Source: Deltaproteobacteria bacterium (GTDB taxonomy: Bacteria > Myxococcota_A > UBA9042). From it: DNA of 64,000 nucleotides. Positions 26,139 to 35,207 of the stretch are shown here, in pieces. The notes under the pieces were generated by a model that saw only the letters and a list, made by a program, of their open reading frames with translations, was not told the origin of the DNA and did not search any database. The stretch covers positions 1 to 64,000 of the forward strand of contig JACKFC010000012.1 of assembly GCA_020632665.1 (NCBI GenBank), read 5' to 3'. The position numbers and the translations under genes were made by a program. Position 1 is the stretch's first letter. Every line of letters starts with the position of its first letter.

Positions 26139-27482
26139 CTACAGCAAGATCCAGCGCGCGAGCGAGAAATACGTGAGGATGCCCATCATATCGACCAGGC
26201 TGGCGATGAAGGGCGTCGACGAGACGGCGGGGTCCAGGCCGACGCGCTCGAGCAAGATCGGCAGCATCGAGCCGACGACGGTGCCGAGCGTCACCACGGC
26301 GATCAGCGTCACGCCGACCGTGGCCGCCACGCCCGGGCCATCCCCCCAGATCAGCGCCCGCAACACGCCGATGGTCGAGAGCAGCAGGCCCAGGGCGAGG
26401 CCCATCGCCAGCTCCCGCCGCAGCACGCGCCACGCCTGCGAGAGGCTGACCTCGCCCACGGCCAGCGCGCGGATGATCAGCGTCGCGGACTGCGAGCCGG
26501 AATTGCCGCCGGAGGAGATGATCAGCGGCAGGAAGAAGACGAGCACGGTCGCCTGCTTGATGACGTCGTCGAAATGCTCCAGCGCGTCGCCGGTGAAGAG
26601 CTCGCCGGCGAAGAGGGCGACCAGCCACGGCGCGCGCTTCTTGACGAAGGTCCAGAAGCCGGTTCCGAAATAGGAATCCTCGAGCGGCTGCACGGCGCCC
26701 ATGCGGTGCATATCCTCGGTGACTTCTTCGGCCAGGGCGTCGGCGAGATCGTCGACGGTGACGAGGCCGACCAGGCGGTGCCGGTCGTCGACTACCGGCA
26801 AGGCGATGAGGTCGTAGTGCTGCACGAGCTGGGCGGCCTCTTCCGCGTCGAGCTCGGGGCGCACGGTCTTGACCTCCTCGCGCATGATCTGGGCGACCGG
26901 ATCTTCGGGCTTGGCGAGGATCAGCTCGCGCAGGCTGACGACGCCGGCGAGCTGGCCGGTGCTGGAGAGGACGTAGACGTAGTAGACCGTCTCGGCCTCT
27001 TCGCCGTGGGTGCGGACGCGGTCGATGACCTCGGCGACGCGCATCGAGACCGGGACTTCGAGCACGTCGGTCGACATCAGCGAGCCGACGGTTCCGTCCT
27101 CCCACGCCACCAGCGAGCGGACGTCGGCGACCTCCTCGGGGTCCATCTTCGCCAGCAGCGCGTCCTTCAGCGGCTCCGGCAACTCGGTGATGAAGTCGGC
27201 GCGGTCGTCCGAGGCCATCTCGTGCACGATCGGCACGGCGCGCTCGACACCGAGCTGCTCGACCAGCGCGACCTGCAGCTCCGGCTCGACGCATTCGAGG
27301 ATCTCCGCGGCGCGCTCGGCACCGAGCGAGACCAACATCTGCACCGCAAGCGGTCGCTCGGCCGCCTCGACGATATCGGCGACGTCTTCGACGTGGAGCT
27401 CTTCGAAGAGCTCGGCGACGGCTTCGGGATCGGCGGCGAACGAGGCGTCGAGGTCCGGGACGATCAGGCTCGATAGGCGCAT
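26139..27482 (-). CDS. mgtE: Magnesium transporter MgtE
   Basis: 447 aa. An N-terminal superhelical domain (about residues 15-125), two CBS domains (about 130-255) that sense cytosolic Mg, a connecting helix, and five TM helices from about 280. The pore signature SSGGNSGSQSATLIIRALA is intact, as are the Asp-rich ends of the last helices (GLDPAVSST). No M-box riboswitch is possible in the 30-bp gap upstream; expression is presumably from the operon promoter at 31441-31469. Confidence 0.93.
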   Translation of the reverse strand: MRLSSLIVPDLDASFAADPEAVAELFEELHVEDVADIVEAAERPLAVQMLVSLGAERAAEILECVEPELQVALVEQLGVERAVPIVHEMASDDRADFITELPEPLKDALLAKMDPEEVADVRSLVAWEDGTVGSLMSTDVLEVPVSMRVAEVIDRVRTHGEEAETVYYVYVLSSTGQLAGVVSLRELILAKPEDPVAQIMREEVKTVRPELDAEEAAQLVQHYDLIALPVVDDRHRLVGLVTVDDLADALAEEVTEDMHRMGAVQPLEDSYFGTGFWTFVKKRAPWLVALFAGELFTGDALEHFDDVIKQATVLVFFLPLIISSGGNSGSQSATLIIRALAVGEVSLSQAWRVLRRELAMGLALGLLLSTIGVLRALIWGDGPGVAATVGVTLIAVVTLGTVVGSMLPILLERVGLDPAVSSTPFIASLVDMMGILTYFSLARWILL

Positions 27483-27512
27483 GGGCGGCTCTCCCGACGC
27501 GGGAGTACGGCC

Positions 27513-28256
27513 CTAGACCCGGCCTGTACCCCGCAGGAACATGTAGCGCACGGGGTCGAGCTCGTCGCCGTGCGGATAGCCCGGCCCCAACGCGTCTTGC
27601 GGTCCCCCGTCGGCGACCGCGGCGAGGGTAGCGCCGCGGCGGCGGTTGCGCCACGACGCGCGCGCCGCGTTCTGCGCCGCCTCCCAGGCTTCGTGTAGAT
27701 CCAGGGCCTCACCCAACTCGGTCGGCATCTGCTCGGCCAGGGCCAGCAGGACCAACCCGGCGCATTCGGCGTCGGCGACCGCGCGGTGGGCCTCGACCAA
27801 GGGGATATCGAGGCGCTTGGCGACGGTGCCGAGCTTCATATTGCCCTGCCCCTTCTGCAGCTCCTTCGCCAGGACGAGCGGGTCGATCCAGGCGCCATCG
27901 GGCAACTGCTTGCCGCAGCGGTCCAGCTCGTGGAGCAAGAAGCCGCGGTCGAACGAGGCGTTGTAGGCAGAGAGCAGGCGGCCCTCGAGGCGCCGCAGCA
28001 GCTCGCCGACGACCGCCTCGAAGCGCGGCGCACCGGCGAGATCTTCGGGCGTGATGCCGGTGATCCGGGTCGTATCGGGCGGCAGCGGCATGCCCGGATC
28101 GACCAGGGTGCCCCAGCGCTCGGAGACGGCGCCGTCGTCGAGCAGGACGCAGCCGATCTCGACCACGCGGTCGCCGTTCTCGACGACCAAGCCGGTGGTC
28201 TCGAAGTCGAGGACGGCGATGGGCCCCAGCGCCCAATGGCCTGGAGCGAGCGGCAT
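27513..28256 (-). CDS. DnaQ-like 3'-5' exonuclease
   Basis: 247 aa. DEDDh exonuclease motifs: VLDFETTGL (Exo I, Asp and Glu), YNASFDRGFL (Exo II) and HRAVADAE (Exo III, His and Asp). A C-terminal extension of about 65 residues has no recognised domain. It could be a proofreading-like or RNase T/oligoribonuclease-like enzyme. The start overlaps the stop of psd. Confidence 0.88.
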   Translation of the reverse strand: MPLAPGHWALGPIAVLDFETTGLVVENGDRVVEIGCVLLDDGAVSERWGTLVDPGMPLPPDTTRITGITPEDLAGAPRFEAVVGELLRRLEGRLLSAYNASFDRGFLLHELDRCGKQLPDGAWIDPLVLAKELQKGQGNMKLGTVAKRLDIPLVEAHRAVADAECAGLVLLALAEQMPTELGEALDLHEAWEAAQNAARASWRNRRRGATLAAVADGGPQDALGPGYPHGDELDPVRYMFLRGTGRV

Positions 28257-29104
28257 CAGGCGTCCTGCAGGCGCAGGATCGGCTCGCCCATCCGCACGGC
28301 GCTGCCGAGCGTGACGTTCGGCACCACGTCCGGGCGGTCGAAGAGCAACACGACGGTGGAGCCCATCTCGAAGACGCCGAATTCGTCACCGCGCTCGAAG
28401 GCGACCGGCGCGTCGGGCGCGACGCGGCCACTGGCGGGGGCGCCGGCGTTGGTGGCGAGGTCGGTGAAGGCGACCTTCATATGACCGACGAAGGTGGCGC
28501 CGACCATGATCACCGCGACCTTGCCGAACTCGCTGTCGAGGTGGCCGACGATGCGCTCGTTGCGGGCGAAGAGGCCGGGGACGTTCGAGAGGCCGATCTT
28601 GTTGACCGGGTAGAGCGCGCCGGGGATGTAGCGCCAATGCGTCAACGTGCCGCGGACCGGGACGTGGACGCGGTGGTAGTTGTTCGGCGCGAGGTAGACG
28701 ACCGCGTAGCTGCCGTGGCGGTAGGGATCGGCGTCGGCCGAGTCGCCGAGCAGCGCGTCGAGGGCGTATTCGACGCCCTTCGCCTGCACCAGCCGGCCCT
28801 CACCGAGGGGCCCGTGGGCCGAGAGCTTGCCGTCGGCCGGCGACGCGACGACGTCGGCGTCGGAAGCGATGGTGCGCGCGCCGTCCTTCAGCGTCCGGGT
28901 GAAGAAGTCCTGAAAGCTGACGTAGTCCTCGACCGGACGCTCGGCCTCGTGCAGCTCGACGCCCCACGCCTTGCTGAACGTGCGGATCGCCGCGCCGAGC
29001 ACGGGCTTGGGCGGCTGCCAGGTCACGACCTTGTGCATCACGCGCGAGACGCGCGGGTCGCTGACGGCGCGGAGCCAGCTCGGCGGCTTCGGTTGTGCTG
29101 CCAT
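28256..29104 (-). CDS. psd: Phosphatidylserine decarboxylase proenzyme
   Basis: Makes phosphatidylethanolamine at the inner membrane. 282 aa, starting at the ATG that overlaps the stop of the PfkB gene by one base (TGATG). Self-cleavage site GST in EMGSTVVLLF near residue 252, where the Ser becomes the pyruvoyl group. Upstream conserved NNYHRVHVPVRGTL and FARNERIVGHLDSEFGKV. Length and motif fit the Psd-I family. Confidence 0.92.
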   Translation of the reverse strand: MAAQPKPPSWLRAVSDPRVSRVMHKVVTWQPPKPVLGAAIRTFSKAWGVELHEAERPVEDYVSFQDFFTRTLKDGARTIASDADVVASPADGKLSAHGPLGEGRLVQAKGVEYALDALLGDSADADPYRHGSYAVVYLAPNNYHRVHVPVRGTLTHWRYIPGALYPVNKIGLSNVPGLFARNERIVGHLDSEFGKVAVIMVGATFVGHMKVAFTDLATNAGAPASGRVAPDAPVAFERGDEFGVFEMGSTVVLLFDRPDVVPNVTLGSAVRMGEPILRLQDA

Positions 29105-30033
29105 CAGTCCACCTCCGCGCCGATCGGCAGGGCGAGGTTGCCGGCGACGCTGCCCAGCAGCTCGTGGCGGGCGCGGAGATCGGCGTCGGTGACGCGCTCG
29201 AGCCCGTCGACGCTGAAGTCCTGCACCGTGAAGGAGGCCACCAGGGTGCCGGCGACCATCGCCTCTTGCAGCGCGGCGTCGTCGAAGCGGCCACGCTTGG
29301 CCAGCCAGCCAATGAAGCCACCGGCGAACGAATCGCCGGCGCCGGTCGGGTCGATGACCTCGGGCAGCGGGACGGCCGGGTAGAGGAAGGCCTCTTCTTG
29401 CGTGAACAGCCAGGCGCCGTGCTCGCCGCGCTTGATCACGACGGTCTGCGGGCCCATCGCCTGGATCGCCTTCGCGGCCTGGATCATGTTGCCGCTCTTG
29501 GAGAGCTTGAAGGCCTCCTCGTCGTTGAGCAGGAGCAGGTCGACGCGACGCAGGACGTCGGCGAGGCGGTCGCGCTCGCCGTCGATCCAGAAGTTCATCG
29601 TGTCGAGCGCGACGAACTGCGGCCCGCGGACCTGCTCGAGCACGTCGAGCTGCAGCTTCGGGTGGATATTGGCGAGGAAGACGACGTCATGGTCGCGCAG
29701 CGCCTCGGGCACCCGCGGCTGGAAGGAGGAGAAGACGTTGAGCTCGGTAAAGAGCGTCTCGCGGGTCTCGAAATAGCGCGAATAGACGCCGCCCCAGCGG
29801 AAGGTCTCGCCCTTGGCGTGCTCGACACCGGCGAGGCCGACGCCCTTCGCGGCGAGGCGGTCGAGGTCGCCGGGGCGAAAATCGTCGCCGACCACAGCGA
29901 CGATATCGGTCTTGGCGAAGCGCGAGCTGGCCATCGAGAAGAACGTCGCCGAGCCACCGAGGGCCCGATCCCGCTTGCCGGCCCAGGTCTCGACCGAGTC
30001 ATAGGCCATCGAGCCGACGACGAGTACGCGCAT
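29104..30033 (-). CDS. PfkB-family carbohydrate/nucleoside kinase
   Basis: 309 aa; ATG 30033 with GGAGG 6 nt upstream. Ribokinase fold: N-terminal VLVVGSMAYDSVETW, GGSATFFS (substrate region), and the C-terminal PfkB signature DPTGAGDSFAGGF with the catalytic Asp. Sitting between mtnP and psd, it might phosphorylate a nucleoside (adenosine) or a sugar from methionine salvage; this is inference from position. Confidence 0.88.
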   Translation of the reverse strand: MRVLVVGSMAYDSVETWAGKRDRALGGSATFFSMASSRFAKTDIVAVVGDDFRPGDLDRLAAKGVGLAGVEHAKGETFRWGGVYSRYFETRETLFTELNVFSSFQPRVPEALRDHDVVFLANIHPKLQLDVLEQVRGPQFVALDTMNFWIDGERDRLADVLRRVDLLLLNDEEAFKLSKSGNMIQAAKAIQAMGPQTVVIKRGEHGAWLFTQEEAFLYPAVPLPEVIDPTGAGDSFAGGFIGWLAKRGRFDDAALQEAMVAGTLVASFTVQDFSVDGLERVTDADLRARHELLGSVAGNLALPIGAEVD

Positions 30034-30932
30034 CACGAACCTCCGGCGGGCGGCAGCACCCGGTCGAGAAAGAGACCCAAGCGCTCGCGGGCCTGCGCCG
30101 GGATGCGCTCGGGTGCCGTCATGATGGCGAAGTCGAGCGCGGTGTGGCTGGGGCACGGCGCGGAGGGCGGCGCGTCGGCGAGCGCACGCAGGATGGTCCG
30201 CGCCGACTCGACGTTCTGCTTCATCACCGCGATCACGGCGTCGACGCTGACGTCGTCGTGGCCCTCGTGCCAACAATCGAAGTCGGTGACCATCGCCATG
30301 GTGCAGTAGGCCAGCTCTGCCTCACGCGCGAGCCGGGCCTCGGGCATATTGGTCATGCCGATGACGGAGACGCCGGGCCAGGTGCGGTAGAGCGCAGATT
30401 CGGCGCGGGTCGAGAATTGCGGACCCTCGATGCAGACGTAGGCACCACCACGGCGGTAGGGCACCCCGGCGCGGTCGGCGGCGGCGGCGACGGCGTTCGC
30501 GGTGCGCGCGCTGATCGGATCGGCGAATTGCACGTGTGCGACCACGCCGCCCTCGAAGAAGGTGCGGGGGCGCTGCACGGTGCGGTCGATGAAGCTGTCG
30601 ACCAGGACGATCGTGCCGGGCGGCAGGTCTTCGCGCATCGAGCCGACGGCCGAGACGCTGACGACGTCGGTCGCGCCGAGCGAGCGAAGCGCCCAGATAT
30701 TGGCGCGGTAGTTGATCTCGCTCGGGTTGACGCGATGACCACGGCCATGGCGCGGCAGGAAGAGGTAGCGAACGCCTGAGAGGCGCCCCTCGACGACCAC
30801 GTCCGACGGGGCGCCGAAGGGGGTCTCGACGGCGTGCTCACGGACGTCTGCGAGGCCGTCGATGGCATAGAGGCCGCTGCCGCCGATGACGGCGATCACC
30901 GCCTCGGTGGGCGAACGGGAGGGCTGCGACAT
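30033..30932 (-). CDS. mtnP: S-methyl-5'-thioadenosine phosphorylase
   Basis: 299 aa. Splits methylthioadenosine into adenine and methylthioribose-1-phosphate in methionine salvage. Starts with VIGGSGLYAIDGL, then LPRHGRGHRVNPSEINYRAN (phosphate and base pocket), SVSAVGSMRE, CIEGPQFSTRAES and GMTNMPEARLAREAELAY, all family landmarks. The product could also be a related purine nucleoside phosphorylase. The stop overlaps the ATG of the PfkB gene by one base. Confidence 0.9.
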   Translation of the reverse strand: MSQPSRSPTEAVIAVIGGSGLYAIDGLADVREHAVETPFGAPSDVVVEGRLSGVRYLFLPRHGRGHRVNPSEINYRANIWALRSLGATDVVSVSAVGSMREDLPPGTIVLVDSFIDRTVQRPRTFFEGGVVAHVQFADPISARTANAVAAAADRAGVPYRRGGAYVCIEGPQFSTRAESALYRTWPGVSVIGMTNMPEARLAREAELAYCTMAMVTDFDCWHEGHDDVSVDAVIAVMKQNVESARTILRALADAPPSAPCPSHTALDFAIMTAPERIPAQARERLGLFLDRVLPPAGGS

Positions 30933-30965
30933 GGTCGGCTCCTTGGGATTCGAGCGGGCGGGGGG

Positions 30966-31400
30966 CTAGCTGCCGGTCGGCGCGGCTTCGTCGCGCGGGC
31001 CCTCGCTGTCGCCATCTTCGAGGCGCTCGGCGACGAAGCGGGCGATCTTGTCGTGCTGCTCGGGCGAGAGATCGATGAAGGCGATCGCCAAGCCAGTCGA
31101 GAAGCCCTGCAGGCGGCGCGTGCCGACGACCTCGCCGCGCACGGCGATCGCGTCCTCGGCGTCGGGCAGCTCGAACTCGAGCTCGATATACTGCCGGTCG
31201 AGCGCGCTGCGCAGCGAGTAGGAGTGGCTCTCCAGGAAGATGCCGGTCGCCGAGAGGTTCAGCGCGGGATGGACGAACATCCGGTCGCCGTCACGCTCAC
31301 GGACGAACATCTCGACCTCGACGCGCTGGGCGCTGCGGCGGTCAGCACCGTCGCCGGCGACTTCTTCGGTCTGCGGATCACGCGTGGTCGCGTCGGTCAT
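30966..31400 (-). CDS. PilZ domain protein (c-di-GMP receptor candidate)
   Basis: 144 aa; ATG 31400 with GGAGG 6 nt upstream. The c-di-GMP-binding pattern is present: RRSAQR (RxxxR-type) near residues 21-26 and the (D/N)xSxxG motif as NLSATG near 48-53. First gene of the seven-gene operon; it could couple cyclic di-GMP to motility or surface functions, as in other myxobacteria. Confidence 0.85.
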   Translation of the reverse strand: MTDATTRDPQTEEVAGDGADRRSAQRVEVEMFVRERDGDRMFVHPALNLSATGIFLESHSYSLRSALDRQYIELEFELPDAEDAIAVRGEVVGTRRLQGFSTGLAIAFIDLSPEQHDKIARFVAERLEDGDSEGPRDEAAPTGS

Positions 31401-31440
31401 CAGGGCCTCCGTGCGGGCGCTCCCTCGGGCGGGGGCGCGG

Positions 31441-31469
31441 AGGATAGGGGCGTGATCGCAGCGGGTCAA
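31441..31469 (-). promoter_or_regulatory. Promoter of the PilZ-mtnP-pfkB-psd-exonuclease-mgtE-CYTH operon
   Basis: Minus strand -35 TTGACC (31469-31464), 17-bp spacer, -10 TATCCT (31446-31441), about 40 bp before the PilZ start. All seven genes follow with gaps of 33 bp or less or with overlaps. Confidence 0.6.
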
Positions 31470-31535
31470 CGGCAAATCGGGGCACGGGAGACATCCGCGG
31501 GCTGGCCGCGCCGGCGAAAAATCGAGTCCGGGGGC

Positions 31536-31564
31536 TTGCGCGTCCTCTTGGGCGGTGCTACAAG
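31536..31564 (+). promoter_or_regulatory. Predicted tRNA-Ala promoter
   Basis: -35 TTGCGC (31536-31541), 17-bp spacer, -10 TACAAG (31559-31564) preceded by TGC, about 31 bp before the mature tRNA 5' end. Confidence 0.5.
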
Positions 31565-31595
31565 CCCGCTCGCTCGCCAGGAATGGCGCGCATTC

Positions 31596-31668
<73 letters not shown>

Positions 31669-31674
31669 CCCGAA

Positions 31675-31708
31675 CCGAGGCCCGCCGCGAGCGGGCCTCG
31701 GTCGTTTT
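31675..31708 (+). terminator. Intrinsic terminator after tRNA-Ala
   Basis: An 11-bp perfect stem (31675-31685 with 31691-31701) with a 5-nt loop, followed by TCGTTTT. This is the clearest rho-independent terminator in the window. Confidence 0.85.
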
Positions 31709-31826
31709 GGCCGGACGCACGCAAGCCGGCCGCGCTCCCAAATCATCGCCCTTCGCGGTATCGTGATCGCGTCTCAGGCCAGCTTCGTTGCAGCCTGCGG
31801 ACCGTCGGTCGACGCAGGAGGCACCG

Positions 31827-33119
31827 GTGCAAGGCAAGCTCTCGACGTTCTCTGCCTGGCGCTGGCGGGTCTTCGCCGCGACGTGGCTCTGCTACGGCGG
31901 CTTCTACTTCGCCCGCAAGCCCTTCTTCATCGTCAAGAGCGACCTCGGCGACCGGCTCGGCCTGAGCGCCACCGACCTCGGCAATATCGGCTTCGCCTAC
32001 CTCCTCGCCTATACGATCGGCCAGTTCGTCGCCGGCGCGCTGGGCCAACGCTTCGGCTCGCGCAAGCTGCTGATCGCCGGCATGGCGGCGGCGGTCGCGG
32101 CCTCGGTCGGCTTCGGCTTGGCCGGTGGGCTGATCTCGCTCTCGCTCTTGATGGTGGTCAACGGCTTGGCGCAAGCCACCGGCTGGAGCGGCACCGTCGG
32201 CAATATGGCGCAATGGTTCCGGCGCAATGAGCGTGGCCGGGTGATGGGCGTCTGGGCGACCTGCTACCAGGTCGGCGGCGTGGCAGCGAACGCGATGGCG
32301 GCGTTCATCCTGGTCCGCTGGGGCGACCGCGTCGCCTTCTTCGCCGGCGCGCTGGTGCTCGCCGGCGTGCTCGCCTTCTTCCTCGCCAACCAGGCCGACA
32401 AGCCGAGCGACAAGGGCTTCGCCGACCTGCCACCGGATAGCGAAGCGGAGGCCAAAGCGGAGGCCGAAGCGGAGGCCGATGCGGAGAGCGCGGGCCGAGG
32501 CAAGGGCCCCGGCTGGAGCCGCGCGACCTGGATCAGCGTGTTGCTCGTCGGCTCGTTCTACTTCTTCGTCAAATTCATCCGTTACGCGTTGTGGAGCTGG
32601 GCGCCCTACCTGCTGAAGCGGAATTTCGGCCTCGAAGGCGACGATGCGGGCTACGTCTCGACGATCTTCGACCTCTGCGGCATCGCCGGCGTGATCCTCG
32701 CCGGCTGGCTCTCGGACCGCTATTTCTCGGGCCGTCGCGCCGGCATCAGCCTGATCCTCTTGCTCGGCATGGTCGGCGCGACAGGCCTACTCGCGACGGC
32801 GGGGGCGTCCTCGCTGACGGCGTTCAGCATCGCGATCGGTCTCATCGGCCTGTGCCTCTACGGCCCCGACGCGCTGATGACCGGGGCCGGCGCGATGGAT
32901 ATCGGCAGCCGGCGCGGCGCGATCCTCGCCGCCGGGATCATCAACGGCATGGGCTCAGCGGGCTCCATCGTGCAGGAGGTCGTGATCGGCCGGCTCTACG
33001 ATAGCTCGTCCGGCGACGTCGCCGGGGTGCTCTCGCTGCTGCTGGGGGCGTCGTTGGGAGCGGTCTTCTTCCTCGCCGTCGTGGTCCAGCGCAACCGCAT
33101 GGGCCTCTCGGACGCATGA
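31827..33119 (+). CDS. MFS transporter, organophosphate:phosphate antiporter (GlpT/UhpT) type
   Basis: GTG start at 31827 with AGGAGG 5 nt upstream; 430 aa with about 12 TM helices. The N-terminal YGGFYFARKPFFIVKSDL and the loop GWSGTVGNMAQWFRRNERGR follow the OPA family, whose members swap phosphate for glycerol-3-phosphate or hexose phosphates. A central cytoplasmic loop of about 40 residues carries a repeated Glu-Ala stretch (EAEAKAEAEAEADAE). glpD is encoded 6 kb away, so glycerol-3-phosphate uptake is possible but unproved. Confidence 0.88.
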   Translation: MQGKLSTFSAWRWRVFAATWLCYGGFYFARKPFFIVKSDLGDRLGLSATDLGNIGFAYLLAYTIGQFVAGALGQRFGSRKLLIAGMAAAVAASVGFGLAGGLISLSLLMVVNGLAQATGWSGTVGNMAQWFRRNERGRVMGVWATCYQVGGVAANAMAAFILVRWGDRVAFFAGALVLAGVLAFFLANQADKPSDKGFADLPPDSEAEAKAEAEAEADAESAGRGKGPGWSRATWISVLLVGSFYFFVKFIRYALWSWAPYLLKRNFGLEGDDAGYVSTIFDLCGIAGVILAGWLSDRYFSGRRAGISLILLLGMVGATGLLATAGASSLTAFSIAIGLIGLCLYGPDALMTGAGAMDIGSRRGAILAAGIINGMGSAGSIVQEVVIGRLYDSSSGDVAGVLSLLLGASLGAVFFLAVVVQRNRMGLSDA

Positions 33120-33137
33120 GCCAGCGGCCGCGGCTCA
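33117..33137. terminator. Small palindrome spanning both stop codons of convergent genes
   Basis: TGAGCC (33117-33122) and GGCTCA (33132-33137) are exact complements; each arm contains the TGA stop of one of the two converging genes. A weak bidirectional terminator or coincidence. Confidence 0.3.
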
Positions 33138-33824
33138 GTCGAAGCGGCTGCCGTCGCCGAACTCGGACTCGTCGTAGAAGTCGACCTTGTGCACCGGCAT
33201 GATCACCGAGGAGAGGATATTGACCAGGTGGGCGCCGAGCCGCTTGTAGAAGCGGGTCAGCAGGACCATCGCGGTCACTTGCGCCGGCGGCAGGTCGCTC
33301 TGCGCGATGGCGCCGATCAGGGCGTCGCAGCGCTTGCCGGCGGCGCGGCCGACCTGGACCAACTCGATGGCGCGCTCGCGCGACTGCGCTTCGAGCACGG
33401 GCAAGACCTCGTCGTGCAGCAGGGTGGCGACGCCGATCAGGTCTTCGAGCTCGTCGCGCAGCGGACCGCTGGCGAGTTCCCCGCCGCCGAGATCGCCGAC
33501 TTCCGCGATGTTCTTGATGTAGTCGCCGACGCGCTCGGCGTCTTTGCAGAGCGAGATGAGCAGCAGGCTGTAGGGCACATGGCTCGGGCGCAGCGAGAGG
33601 TGGGTGATCAAGCGCTTGCGCACCGATCGCTCGAGCCGGTTGACCTCGACGTCGAGGTCGTAGAGCTGCTTGCGCACGTCGAGCGGAGGCGCGCTGCCGA
33701 AGACGTGCGGCCGCAGCAGCTCCGACATCGTCCGCGTCGTCACGAGCATCTGCTTGAATTCTTGTCCGACCTCTTCGAGCGGCGAGTGTTCACCGCGGAA
33801 GATGCCCAATAGCTCGCGCCACAT
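33135..33824 (-). CDS. PhoU-like regulatory protein
   Basis: 229 aa; ATG 33824 with AGGAGG 6 nt upstream. All-helical, with two PhoU-type bundles (ERSVRKRLITHLSLRPSHV and LISLCKDAERVGDYIKNIAE, the conserved E/D-x-x-R-x-x-D/N-h metal-binding pattern). It follows the Na/Pi cotransporter gene by 41 bp and likely regulates that uptake system. Confidence 0.85.
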   Translation of the reverse strand: MWRELLGIFRGEHSPLEEVGQEFKQMLVTTRTMSELLRPHVFGSAPPLDVRKQLYDLDVEVNRLERSVRKRLITHLSLRPSHVPYSLLLISLCKDAERVGDYIKNIAEVGDLGGGELASGPLRDELEDLIGVATLLHDEVLPVLEAQSRERAIELVQVGRAAGKRCDALIGAIAQSDLPPAQVTAMVLLTRFYKRLGAHLVNILSSVIMPVHKVDFYDESEFGDGSRFD

Positions 33825-33865
33825 CGAAGCCTCCTCTGCCTGCGGCCCGGTGCGAACAGCGCCGT

Positions 33866-35143
33866 TCACGCGCCACCGCCGAGCCAGCGTCCGAGCATCA
33901 CCAGGACCGCCGGAAGAGCGTAGAACATGCCGAGAACGTACGCGACCGCCCAACGGCGAGAGCGGGCGGCGACCCCGGCGAGCCAGCGCGCGCCCTTGAG
34001 GGGCACGTCGCGCACCGGCATCGGCACGTAGAGCAGCAAGATGCCGACCACGTTGAAGAAAAAGTGGACCAGCGCGATCTGCACCGCGACGCCGGCCCCG
34101 GAGCCGGAGGCGGCCATCGACGCCAACAGCGCCGTCACGGTGGTGCCGATATTGGCGCCCAGGGTGATGGGGTAGATCTGCCCCAGCGTGACGATGCCGG
34201 CGCCGGCGAGCGGCACCAGCAACGAGGTCGTGATCGACGACGACTGCACCGAGACCGTCACCAACACGCCGACCAGCATCGCGACCGGACCGCCGGCGCC
34301 GAGAAAGCGGTTGATGTAGACCTCGATCCGCGCCAGCACCAGCACCCGCATCACCCGGACGATCAGCGCCAGCGTGACGAAGATGATGATCGCGCCGGCG
34401 ATGGCGAGCGCGATCGCCGCGGCGGTGCCGGAGAAGCCGATGGCCTCGACCGCGCCGGAGAGGCCCTTCACGCCGGCTTTGAACGCGCTCTTCAGCGGGC
34501 TGTGGTAGCTCGCGCCACCGGAGCCGACCAGCAGGCCGGCGACGGTGCCCGAGAGCCCTTCCAGCGGTCCGACGCCGAACGCCGCGCGGCCGAGCAGCTC
34601 GACCGGCAGCAGCACGGCGACGGCGAGGAAGTTGAAGAAGTCGTGGCAGGTCGCAGCGGCGAAGGCGCGGCGGAATTCCACCGAGCGCGCGGCGTGGGCC
34701 ATGCTGGCGATGGTATTGGTCACCGTGGTGCCGATATTGGCGCCCATGATGATCGGCACCGCGGCGGCGACCGAGACCTGGCCCGAGCCGACCAGGCCGA
34801 CGACGAGCGAGGTCGTCACCGAGCTGCTCTGCACCAACGTCGTCGCGAGGATGCCGATCACCAGCCCGACGAAGGGGTTGGTCTCCGCGCCGAGGGCGTC
34901 GTCCATCACGCCGCTGCCGAGGCTCTTGATGCCCGAAGAGAGGGCTTCGACGCCGACCAGGAAGCAATAGAGCAGGATGACGACGCGAACCATGCTCCAG
35001 AGGATCTGGAGTCCGGTCACGGAAGCGTCGGCATCTGCAACCGGGGGCCGCCCGGCGTGCTGGCTCTGGCTCACGGACAAGTCGTGGCTCCGCTGGCCGA
35101 ACGTCGGCCTCGCCGCGCTGCCTCGCACGCGGACACCCCGCAT
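33866..35143 (-). CDS. Na+/phosphate cotransporter (NptA/PNaS family)
   Basis: Two inverted repeats each carry the family motif QSSS: TLVQSSSVTTSLVVG and VSVQSSSITTSLLVP, each followed by GANIGTTVT. About eight to nine TM helices. The start is uncertain. The longest frame begins at ATG 35143 (425 aa), but its first 40 residues are unlike the family and lack a ribosome site. TTG 35080 (GGAG 7 nt upstream) or GTG 35020, just before the first TM helix, are better candidates. Cotranscribed with the PhoU-like gene. Confidence 0.87.
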   Translation of the reverse strand: MRGVRVRGSAARPTFGQRSHDLSVSQSQHAGRPPVADADASVTGLQILWSMVRVVILLYCFLVGVEALSSGIKSLGSGVMDDALGAETNPFVGLVIGILATTLVQSSSVTTSLVVGLVGSGQVSVAAAVPIIMGANIGTTVTNTIASMAHAARSVEFRRAFAAATCHDFFNFLAVAVLLPVELLGRAAFGVGPLEGLSGTVAGLLVGSGGASYHSPLKSAFKAGVKGLSGAVEAIGFSGTAAAIALAIAGAIIIFVTLALIVRVMRVLVLARIEVYINRFLGAGGPVAMLVGVLVTVSVQSSSITTSLLVPLAGAGIVTLGQIYPITLGANIGTTVTALLASMAASGSGAGVAVQIALVHFFFNVVGILLLYVPMPVRDVPLKGARWLAGVAARSRRWAVAYVLGMFYALPAVLVMLGRWLGGGA

Positions 35144-35207
35144 TCAAGCGCTTTGCTGGTTCACCGCGCGGCGGGGAGGAAGTTGTCGCCCCGGGGTCAC
35201 AGAATCG

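Noticed and set aside
27483..27512. M-box riboswitch before mgtE
   Set aside because: The gap is only 30 bp inside an operon, too short for the element, and no conserved core is visible.
33135..35147. Single 670-codon frame suggesting a fusion upstream of the PhoU-like protein
   Set aside because: Only the last 229 codons match PhoU and have AGGAGG at their start; the upstream part is antiframe to the Na/Pi cotransporter gene.
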